Below the pieces are notes generated by a model, which did no database searches, had not been told where the DNA came from, and worked only from the letters and a program-made list of their open reading frames with translations. 64,000 nucleotides of DNA from Symsagittifera roscoffensis (lineage: Eukaryota; Xenacoelomorpha; Acoela; Convolutidae). Shown here piece by piece: positions 35,485-47,400 of the stretch. The DNA lies in NCBI RefSeq assembly GCF_963678635.1, contig NC_087063.1, positions 1,344,287-1,408,286 on the forward strand, given 5' to 3'. The translations under genes and the position numbers were made by a program. Position 1 is the stretch's first letter, and every line of letters starts with the position of its first letter.

Positions 35485-38400
35485 CAAACATATTGGCAGA
35501 TCCGTGGTGGATCCTAGGATCCCGTTATCTGTCATCTCCAAGTCTCAGAATCTGTCATGTTGTATATTTAAAATTTGATGTTTTCATATACTGGAGAAAT
35601 TCATTCTTTCTTTCTTTCTTTAACCGATACAAATTCAAAAAATATGTTTCTTGTTAATAAGCTTTTGATAGCTCAACAAGATTAGACGTAAGAGGGTCAG
35701 ATGATCCCGTTTTCTATCCTCTCCGAGTCTCATTAACCTAAATCAGTATGGTATAACAACTTACCATGTTAAATTACATTGCTGACTTGTGAAATAAATT
35801 TCTTTCTTTCCTTCTTTTTATGATACAAACTGTAGTATCAAAAGACGACGAAAAACTTCTAAAAAGGTGGCAGTACAAAAAAAAACATTTCCATTTTTTA
35901 AATTTGATAATTTACAAAATGAACTATTGTCAATTAAGATAACAATTTTTTAAAGCATGAATAAATAACAAATAAAACATACAAACATCGACAGAACATC
36001 AAAGGCCTGTCGAATGGTGCTAGCAAAAGTAAGAGTGCAGGAAATGTTTATTCTTATGGATCATTTAATTTTCAATATCCGAATTTATAAATTTATTATT
36101 CCACAAATTTCACCAGGGCTACTAATAAAATGTCTTGATTTAATAAAATTCCTTACTAATAAAATCCCTTGCTAATAAAATCCCTTACCTCCAGATATCT
36201 GGGAACCCCTGCCGACCTTCTGGTGAGACAGAACTTCTTGGCCCCTTCCGGATCCCCGACTTCACACAACACCTTGTCAATCCACACCTCTGGCAAACTA
36301 CTCAAACTCATGCCACTTTCACCTTCTTCCAGTTGCGCATTTTGGGTCCAGAGAAACTTCACGATCTGCTGGAGGGCTAAAAAGGACTTCTCGAACGCGC
36401 CCAAATGTCTCGATTCCACAACCAGTTTTGTAACATAGTCTGTGATTTCGATAATTTGAGACGAAGCGACTGCACAGTTTGAGTTTGGTTTGTACTTGGT
36501 CACTAGATCAGCTAGGATGAAGCAGGCTTCTTTCACGATGCGCCAACTGCAAAACACGACCATTTGGGCAGTCACCGGAATCTGAGGGGAGCTTAGTTGG
36601 GATGACTCATCGCCTATTGCCAAGGATTCAGAAGCGTCGTCCAAAGAGCACTTGGTTTTGAAATCATGCAGCGCCAAGACTGAAACCGATACATGCTACC
36701 ACAGAAATCACACTTCGTCAAAATAGGTCTATCAAAAATGAAACATCTTTTTAGGTATGACATATGAACAGTTAAGATCCAGAAGAAAGAATAAACATGG
36801 AACAAAAAAACTATCAAAATCAACCAAAACAACAAAAAAACGTTTTGCAATTCGGTCTGAAGTTCTGTCGGCTTGGTGTCCGGCATCCGCAAACCATAAT
36901 CTGTAATTTACAGATTCAAAATAACACGACTTTTACACGACACCGGAAAAATTTGCTTCGCTGTGTAACACATGAAAATTCACTTACACTCCCTCGGTGT
37001 AAATACTTTACAATCATACCGAAAAATTTCAATACTGCTTCTCATATAACTGTTATGAAAAGAATTTTCCATGAATAAAGTCAAACATATCTATCAGAGA
37101 TTGAAAAAGAGTCATGAAATCAAGGAAGCAGAAAAAAAAGTACTGACCTATTTCAATTTTCGAATTTATTGGAAAAAACATATGGACTTAAAGTTTTTTG
37201 AAATTCAAGACAATTTATGATTGACACTTTTTGATGAAATTATTCCAATTTGAAAAAAAAACTGGATCAATAGGTGATTTTTTTATTCCCCAGAAAAATC
37301 TGAAAATTAAATTCCACCTTCGAAATTAGGCTCTTTTTCCTTTCCCCCTACGTGCAAAATTTTACAAATAAAAGTTTTGTTTACATCATTCGATTGTTAT
37401 TAAAATTGGCATACGGAATAATTAGGCTATGGCAAACATATTCGGTCTTCATAATTAACCTTTTAAAACCACTCGTCACACAATAAAATTGATGCTCGTG
37501 TGAGGTGGGGAAAGAAAAAATACAGAAATTATAATTCGATCGCGTTTTTTGTGACCTTTACTTTTGCTGTTCAATAACGGAACTTTAACAAAAGAAACGA
37601 TTTGAACTTCGAAAGGAATCAAAGGTCGAACCGCATAAAAAACAATTGAGCCTGAACAAATTTTACACAGAGGAGAAAGTGCGCTTCGCAAACACTAGCC
37701 AGAATACGACAAAAAGCAGATCTACAAAGTGCAATAAAAAAGAAATAAGCCTCAAAGTAGTGAAAATTCGGCTATCTCGGATTTAATGTGACTTAGATAT
37801 TACATTGTCAGATTCAATTTATAGTTTCTTCTTAGATTTGAAGAAAGCTTTTGATACTATCGACCATGACATACTAATCTACAAGTTAGAATGTTACGGT
37901 ATCCGTAGTAATTGCTTGAACTGGTTTGTATCATACTTACGAAATCGCATGCAGCGTGTTGAAGTTAATGGCGTTAGTTCTGCTTGGAACACGGTTGACT
38001 GCGGTGTTCCACAAGGATCAATCCTAGGACCATTATTATTTATCATATACATGAATGATCTTCCTCTGACTTGTAAGTCTGCAGAAATAATTCTTTTTGC
38101 GGACGATACTAACTTAACAGCGATAGGCTGCACTGTAGAAAATATCCAGTCAGACCTTGAATGTCTGAATAAATGGTTAATAGCAAATAAATTAGTAATC
38201 AATATATCAAAAACAGTACAAATGACCGTTAAATCAAGTGCTTCCAATTGCTCTTTCAATTTGAATGCCCTTGATATAACCGTTAAACCTGTGTGCAAGT
38301 ATTTAGGAATTTATATTGATTGTAAATTGTCCTTTGTCAGTCATGTTGATTTTGTTAAAATGAGACTTGGGAAACAATGTGGCATAATATCAAAATTGAG

Positions 38401-41400
38401 ACATTATGTACCCAGGTACCAACTATTAGAATACTACCGAAGTAATGTTGTCCCTATTTTACAGTACGGAATTCTGGTTTATGGATGCTGTAGTTTCAGT
38501 GTTTTGAATCCAATTTTCATTTTGCAAAAAAAAATTTTAAAATTTATATATTTCAGAAAGCGGCAAGATCACTGTGAAGATATATTTGAAAAGAATAAAT
38601 TACTGACAGTTTTTGAATACCACGTATACGAGCTTCTGAAATTTGTTCTTAAATCTGTAAACCAATTGCACAGCGAAAATTTTCTAAACGAAATGTTCAC
38701 TTTTCAAAAGTCGGAGAAATTGACAAGGCGATCTAGTGCCAAGTTACTATTGGAACCTCTTTGCAAACGTAAAATCGAAAGATTCTCGATACGATATAGA
38801 GCATGCAAATTGTATAATAAAATGAATAGCTTGGGCTTGCTCCCAGTGGATATTGAAAATAGTTCTTTTATGGAAATATCGCGTTATTACCACAATTTCC
38901 AAACTTATCTGATTCAAAATATCGAATTGGTGAAATATATTTATGAATTATAAAAAAAAAAAAACTAATACAACCGTTGGTTAAATGCTGCTGGACAACC
39001 CCCGTAGGGTTACGAATTAGGTGGAAAAAAATGACCCTCCAGAACCCGCTAGTTTTCGAGAAATCGCACTTTTTAGATTTTTAAAAATTTTTTCTCACTA
39101 ATTTGTTTTCAAAATACTTAGAAAAAAAAAAAAAAAAAACGATAAACGATAACTAATCCAACCACTGAGCTAGAGTAACCATGCTGAAAGAAAAACTGTG
39201 TCAGTCACCAACAATTTAAGTATCTAATCGAATCTACCGAAACATAAAAAAAGAATTTAAAATTTAAAAAAAAAAAAAAAAAAAAAAACAAACATATTGG
39301 CAGATCCGTGGTGGATCCTAGGATCCCGTTATCTGTCATCTCCAAGTCTCAGAATCTGTCATGTTGTATATTTAAAATTTGATGTTTTCATATACTGGAG
39401 AAATTCATTCTTTCTTTCTTTCTTTAACCGATACAAATTCAAAAAATATGTTTCTTGTTAATAAGCTTTTGATAGCTCAACAAGATTAGACGTAAGAGGG
39501 TCAGATGATCCCGTTTTCTATCCTCTCCGAGTCTCATTAACCTAAATCAGTATGGTATAACAACTTACCATGTTAAATTACATTGCTGACTTGTGAAATA
39601 AATTTCTTTCTTTCCTTCTTTTTATGATACAAACTGTAGTATCAAAAGACGACGAAAAACTTCTAAAAAGGTGGCAGTACAAAAAAAAACATTTCCATTT
39701 TTTAAATTTGATAATTTACAAAATGAACTATTGTCAATTAAGATAACAATTTTTTAAAGCATGAATAAATAACAAATAAAACATACAAACATCGACAGAA
39801 CATCAAAGGCCTGTCGAATGGTGCTAGCAAAAGTAAGAGTGCAGGAAATGTTTATTCTTATGGATCATTTAATTTTCAATATCCGAATTTATAAATTTAT
39901 TATTCCACAAATTTCACCAGGGCTACTAATAAAATGTCTTGATTTAATAAAATTCCTTACTAATAAAATCCCTTGCTAATAAAATCCCTTACCTCCAGAT
40001 ATCTGGGAACCCCTGCCGACCTTCTGGTGAGACAGAACTTCTTGGCCCCTTCCGGATCCCCGACTTCACACAACACCTTGTCAATCCACACCTCTGGCAA
40101 ACTACTCAAACTCATGCCACTTTCACCTTCTTCCAGTTGCGCATTTTGGGTCCAGAGAAACTTCACGATCTGCTGGAGGGCTAAAAAGGACTTCTCGAAC
40201 GCGCCCAAATGTCTCGATTCCACAACCAGTTTTGTAACATAGTCTGTGATTTCGATAATTTGAGACGAAGCGACTGCACAGTTTGAGTTTGGTTTGTACT
40301 TGGTCACTAGATCAGCTAGGATGAAGCAGGCTTCTTTCACGATGCGCCAACTGCAAAACACGACCATTTGGGCAGTCACCGGAATCTGAGGGGAGCTTAG
40401 TTGGGATGACTCATCGCCTATTGCCAAGGATTCAGAAGCGTCGTCCAAAGAGCACTTGGTTTTGAAATCATGCAGCGCCAAGACTGAAACCGATACATGC
40501 TACCACAGAAATCACACTTCGTCAAAATAGGTCTATCAAAAATGAAACATCTTTTTAGGTATGACATATGAACAGTTAAGATCCAGAAGAAAGAATAAAC
40601 ATGGAACAAAAAAACTATCAAAATCAACCAAAACAACAAAAAAACGTTTTGCAATTCGGTCTGAAGTTCTGTCGGCTTGGTGTCCGGCATCCGCAAACCA
40701 TAATCTGTAATTTACAGATTCAAAATAACACGACTTTTACACGACACCGGAAAAATTTGCTTCGCTGTGTAACACATGAAAATTCACTTACACTCCCTCG
40801 GTGTAAATACTTTACAATCATACCGAAAAATTTCAATACTGCTTCTCATATAACTGTTATGAAAAGAATTTTCCATGAATAAAGTCAAACATATCTATCA
40901 GAGATTGAAAAAGAGTCATGAAATCAAGGAAGCAGAAAAAAAAGTACTGACCTATTTCAATTTTCGAATTTATTGGAAAAAACATATGGACTTAAAGTTT
41001 TTTGAAATTCAAGACAATTTATGATTGACACTTTTTGATGAAATTATTCCAATTTGAAAAAAAAACTGGATCAATAGGTGATTTTTTTATTCCCCAGAAA
41101 AATCTGAAAATTAAATTCCACCTTCGAAATTAGGCTCTTTTTCCTTTCCCCCTACGTGCAAAATTTTACAAATAAAAGTTTTGTTTACATCATTCGATTG
41201 TTATTAAAATTGGCATACGGAATAATTAGGCTATGGCAAACATATTCGGTCTTCATAATTAACCTTTTAAAACCACTCGTTACACAATAAAATTGATGCT
41301 CGTGTGAGGTGGGGAAAGAAAAAATACAGAAATTATAATTCGATCGCGTTTTTTGTGACCTTTACTTTTGCTGTTCAATAACGGAACTTTAACAAAAGAA

Positions 41401-44400
41401 ACGATTTGAACTTCGAAAGGAATCAAAGGTCGAACCGCATAAAAAACAATTGAGCCTGAACAAATTTTACACAGAGGAGAAAGTGCGCTTCGCAAACACT
41501 AGCCAGAATACGACAAAAAGCAGATCTATTAAGTGCAATAAAAAAGAAATAAGCCTCAAAGTAGTGAAAATTCGGCTATCTCGGATTTAATGTGACTTAG
41601 ATATTACGAGTCTCTCGCACTAACCGCTCAGCCACGGGTTCTTAATAAATCAAAAAGACTAGCCAAAAATAAAGCAGAGAACAGATACTATGAAATTTTC
41701 AATGCTACAGGTTGTGATTATAGCAAAAAGGCCACTAAATAAGTGAACACCTTAATGAACACTTTTATTTGCGAGTTGGTTCGGAAAAAAAAGTTGGTAC
41801 TAAAAAAAGACTTTTTCTGAAAAAATAAGAAAAACAACACCAAAACTTATATGAGAGTCTGAGCAACAATTATCGACTTAAAAAGCTTCGCCTATTATAG
41901 TTGATTATTTAAACTAGGAATAGTATATTTCATAATTGTCACAATTAAGCGGAGCAGCCCTTACGACACAAGCAACAGAACAAATACAAGCCAGAGGAGC
42001 CGTAAAATGCAAGAAATTATAAAACTAAGGCGGCTTGGGCGCCAAAACTCATAACGCAGCGAGCGCCAAAATTCCCACAAGCTTTATCAAAACTTTTCAT
42101 AAAACGCCCTAAAACGTCATTTCTGACCTGTTTTTCTTTCTAAAATTTCTTTGCGGCACAATAATATTTTAATGGGCTTTGTGAAAATTTGTAAAAAGAC
42201 CTTATTCACAGCAAACCGCAGCCAAATCCGCCTCCCCCCCCCCCCCAGATCTGCGCCGAAAACTGCACAAAAAATTGACCAAAAAAATTAATCACACAGG
42301 CGAAGCAGAGCTTCGAACGATTTGCGATACAAACATGAATGATAATGATTACGAGCAGTGGCGGATCTAGGATTTTCTCGAGGGGGGGGGGGGCTTATTT
42401 AAAAAAAAAAATTCGAAAATTTTGACGACCTTTTTTTTAGGTCGACCAAATTGATTTTTCGAGCTCTCCCAAAGCACTGTTTTGCCCCTATTTTGGCTAA
42501 ATTTTCTGCGCCGCAGGTAATTTTTTGAAAAAACAGTCAAAAAAGCAGTTTTTGGGCACTTTTTGAAAAATTTTGACAAAAAAAATCGCGTTTTTTTTGG
42601 CGCGCGCTCCCCCTCAAAGTTAGTTTATATTGGCGCCAGAGGCGCCTTTAGAAAAATTTTAGGGTCGGTCGGCCAAAAATGGATTTCTGAAAAAGTATCA
42701 AAGGGGTGACCCTTTGGGTCGGCAGGGCGTCGAATCCCTGAGGGGGTCCGCCCCCCCCCTAAATCCGCCCCTGATTACGAGCAGATGAATCGAAAAAGTA
42801 GAAAAACTAAAAATTCGTTTATTTCGTCAAAAAAAATTGAACAAAAAAAACAAAAAATCATACAAAGAGCATCCAGAATTTCTCAAAAAAAGTTCAGCCT
42901 TCAAAGGAGACCTGGTTGCAAGACCCTTGCTTATCGCATGGTTAAAAAGAAATGAAAACTAATCTGTGCAATGACAGCTAAATGTTACCATTAAGCAAAG
43001 TGCACAGCAAACAAACGATTGTACAAGTAATTTAACTTTTTTCTATTAAGATAAAACTTATATTAAGATATTATCGAATCGATTTAATTATGTTCCATTA
43101 CGTTTGTTTAGGTTTATACACTACATAAATTATCGAGAAGACGACAGTTTGGGGCTATTCTTATTGGCCGCCAAAATTTTGTGTCGTTAGAAATACAGTG
43201 CTGATTTAAATTATCCGGACAAAACGAACAAAACTTGAATTTTCAAACGCGTTTTTCTCAAATTGGGTTAAGATTAGACAAAAAGTGAAGAGAACAAAAG
43301 TTGCTTAGAATTACACCAGAATTAATATGGTGCCATTTTTCTCCGACATTCTCAACAAAAATTTTACCCCAAAAATGGGTCATTTTGGCTTTTTTCAATT
43401 AATCAAGAATTACGCTGAAACCACTATTTAATGGATAAGAAAATTATATCACAAGAAGCCTCTTACATAGCCCAACAAAGTTTAACAAGGGTTAAATCTC
43501 TAAAAATTTGCGCAAAATGTTTGAAATTTATTCTAAACAGAGATTCTGGGTTTTATATAGTAAAAATCACATTTATTGACTATCGAGTGAAATTTTTTTT
43601 TCTTTTACTGGTTTTTGAAGATTTAACCCTTGTTAAAATTTGTTGTGCTGCGTAAGAGGCTTCCTGTGATATAATTATCAATTAACAAAGTAGTTTCAGC
43701 GTAATTCTTGATTAATTGAAAAAAGCCAAAATGACCCATTTTTGGGGTAAAAATTTTTGTTGAGAATTTCGGAGAAAAAATGGCACCATATTAATTCTGG
43801 TGAAATTCTAAGCAACGTTGTTCTCTTCACTTTTTGTCTAATCTTAACCCAATTTGAGAAAAACGCGTTTGAAAATTCAAGTTTTGTTCGTTTTGTCCGG
43901 ATAATTTAAATCAGCACTGTACGCCAAGACAACTTCTCCTTGTAAACGGTAAGCGTACAAACAAAAATCATGACCCAACAACAAAAACAATGAAGCGACA
44001 GCTAACGAGGAGCTCATCTGGGGTACAAAACTCTGCCCGTTTTATCGAATGATGAGTTATAAATTAATAATTCACGAAATTGGAGATCTTCGAACCCGAG
44101 AAGAGGATACAAAACCGAAGACAATTATGATGACGATTGATTATGATGATGATTAAGTTAAATTTACTAACCGACTTCGGAGTCTGGTGGCATGTAGCCT
44201 TCTGGGGCCACTTGTTTCACAACAGGGAACACAATCTCACAGGCAGAGATGCAGATGCGAATCACACTAGCCACAACATCGCCATGCGCATCCTTGTCAC
44301 TACAACAAAACAAACTACTAAAAATACATATAAGAAAGACCTCCCACATTTTGTTAATAATTTTTAAAATATTTATTGATTTTTGTAATTCATCACGATG

Positions 44401-47400
44401 ATAAGTTGAATAGGTGGATATAGGCAGAAATTTCTAACAAACTACCAACACAATGCCTAGCAAAAAAAAATAAAACGAATGTATTTAATAAACAGAAATA
44501 AACTAAGAAACACTGATTGCAGTTTACTGTGCAAGTAGCACAGAATGTTCCAACCACTGCTATTATCGTCAAAAAAATCGACTTACTTCTTTTTTTGAGT
44601 TTGAAAGCTAAAATGATGATTCCACAATATAGCCAACAGAAATTTGGAAAATGCCAATGAAAAAAAAAGAAAACTGAAAAATATAATTATTTTAAAGAAA
44701 AAATACATCCCGGAAACCTTTTTGAATTTGAATCTTCTACAATTCACATTTTTTCCATAAAAATAACCTAATTAGAAAAAAAAACAGGATCAATAGACAT
44801 TTTCTCTTCCACTGAGAAATCTACTAACTAAAAATGTAGCTAACAGAGGATTGGAGAAGTGTACAAAGACAAGCACACCGAAAATGATTGAAAATTTTGA
44901 AGCCTTTTCAAATTTCAAAGGAAAAAAAATTGATCAGCCAGAAAATCTGCGATGAAATTAACTTATTGTGAGAAAATAGGATCACTCATTAAATTTTTTC
45001 CGCCGTAAAATCTAAAAATTAAAATCATTTTCGAAACAAAATGTAGATCACGTTTTTTCCCGCGATTTCCGCTTTCGAAATTGGAGAGCGCACTTTACCT
45101 CACATTTGACAGATGAACTTGAATTAAACTCATAAACTGCATCTATTCCTAATTGCATTCATTAATGCATTATTATGTATGACTGCACATCTGTAATTAT
45201 TAGAGTATTTTAAAAAATTTTCCTGAAAGAAAAAACAAACAAAAAAGTCATCACGACCTAAAAAAGTTGTTGTTTCCAATTGGTTTATTGACATTTACAA
45301 ATATAAAATTTCTTTAAATACAAAATGAGCCACTTTTTTTATTAATAAAATAAAAAATAAGAAAAGTTCGTCCGTTTGATAGCGACCCAATTTTGTCAGC
45401 TTATTGCTATTCAGTCCAGTTTTCAGTTGATTTAAAATTATTTTTGGGTTCCTAATCACAGTTAGAAAGGGCGGTAAAATGATACTAAACTCGATGACTT
45501 AAAAGCGTTCTTGGAGGCACCTGATTTTGCATTAAAAACATATCCTGGGCCAGTACGCTCTCCTCACTAGGGTGGCTGTCGAAAAATTAAATTCCAGGTT
45601 TAAAAAAATAGATAGTTAAAATATCAGGTGCGTTAAAAACATCAGCCTCAAAAGGATCAGCATACTATTTTGTGTGACCGTGATTGTTGTAGACTTCTTA
45701 CATTGTAACTCACATTTACACAAATATTATTCTCTTTTCAATTGAATTAACATGCACAGATGAACAGATGGCGATATATTTTGAGAAAAATAATATCGCT
45801 TGGAGCGGTTTTAAAATCATAGTATCCATGATTCATTCACGACTTTCGACCGCTGAAAAATTGCAACCTGACATAAAAAGAAAATTATTCAAATCTCCTA
45901 AACTCTAGAAAATAAAGCCAAAAGACGCACCAAAGAGCACTATAGATTGATACCTAACTTCTTAGAAGATGTGGAAAAAATATTAAGAATCAATTCACGA
46001 GACAATAACAACTTTTATTTTAATATGTCAGTGAAAGATCGATCATGACAAAGGAATCTATAGTCACTTTGTTTTAAAAATTGTTTCGTTTGATTGTCAG
46101 ATCTTAACGACTCATGTCATTAAACACATACTCATTAATCAAGTCAACCTTAGAAGGCCATTCAAAGACTTGAATCAGGTCTCAAAACAAAGTGAAAAGT
46201 TAAATCTTATTAATCAATTTTGTTTGGTCAACTCGACATGGTAAAAGCAGAAGAAAATAGAATCGAGCCATTAATGTCTGAAAAAAGGCTTTTATTGGTG
46301 ACATTTTGTCGATGTTTGCAAAACTGTTTTTATCTGGCCAATGACTTTTGTCTATCATTAAGTCTTTCCTTACAGGCCAAGTGTCAATAAATTAATGAAC
46401 AAAGACCCACATAAGTTCCCCACAAACTTTTCAGTAGTTTTAATCGAGTAAACTGAAAGTAACTAGAACAAATAAAAAGCATAGCTTATCAGTGAAAGGT
46501 AGTTTGTTTGTGCAGTTGAAATTGGTGTAATTGATCGGAGGGATCGGTTGCAGAGTAAATTGACAATTGAGCTGTTTATATAGAACTGACTACCAAATGT
46601 CTAGTTGAGGGCCAAAATGCTAGATAATAAATCATAGACACCGTCTCAAACTCAAACTAAACTCCAATTTATCAACTTTCTCAATTGCTACTTATTACCC
46701 ATTCTATATCTTTGTACAGAGGTAGGTAACTACAAAGTTTTCACGTTTTCTTCGATCTTGAAAAGGTTATCACAACGGAATTATTTCATTAAGAAAACAC
46801 AGTTTTCAGAACAGCGGCCAATTTTTTTTAATGACTGGTACCTAACCCTTCCATTAACCCTGGAGAAATTAAAACTTACTTTGCAATCCGTTCTGTATTT
46901 TATTTTTGTATGCAAGCGATTAATTAATTATTTGTTAAATCTAAATCTGCTGGTCTGTTCGCCTTACATATTGATTAAAATACACTCCGTTAGTATAGCA
47001 CCTGAAATTCCATTTTTGATTAATATCTCCCTCCAAAATATGTCGATTCATTATCGACCCAAAATATCAAAGAAGTGATCGTACTTTTTAATGTTTTCAT
47101 TATTTAGGGCTAATTTGAAAATGGATATACATCCACTATTTTTAAACATATTTCATAGCAAAGACCGCTGATTTTTTTCCTCTCAAAATGGACACCTTGC
47201 TGAAATATAAATAGGAAAAATTCAAAAATCTGGTCTGGCAATTTAATTTTTTTTACGCTTCATTAGTTGGGAATTTAGGGCGACAATTTTCCTGTTTAAT
47301 TTGAGAGTTGGTAAAATAATGAACAGTTTGGGAGCAACCGCTTCATTACTCTAACGATGTCTTCCATAGACCGACACTTTCTATCTGAGGAGGCTAATTT

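Larger units (their letters stand above)
31301..35621 (+). mobile_element. non-LTR retrotransposon (CR1/Jockey-like LINE), coding-intact
   Basis: Two overlapping open frames (ORF1 and ORF2) are followed by a 3' region with A-runs. A (TTTC)n-type tail near 35600-35621 is the probable 3' end. A second related tail (GATCCCGTTTTCTATCC... then TTTCTTTCCTTC) at 35690-35820 looks like another 3' fragment. It inserted antisense to THADA. The 5' end is probably truncated, because ORF1 is open back to the THADA exon border at 31301. Confidence 0.9.
33993..41607. repeat. 3.8-kb tandem duplication (LINE 3' half plus THADA DUF2428 exon)
   Basis: Copy A 33993-37803 and copy B 37802-41607 share AC at the junction (microhomology of 2 bp). 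I saw very few substitutions (for example G/C near 34251/38060 and C/T near 37471/41281) plus A-run length changes. The right border of copy B continues into SINE head sequence, while copy A ends in the same SINE tail and then jumps back into the LINE. Confidence 0.95.

Noticed and set aside
42367-42579. 70-residue basic minus-strand open frame
   Set aside because: Internal to the hAT-type MITE and made of A/T and G/C runs.
43431-43655. 74-residue + strand open frame
   Set aside because: Falls in the arms and centre of the pogo-like element; no transposase similarity.
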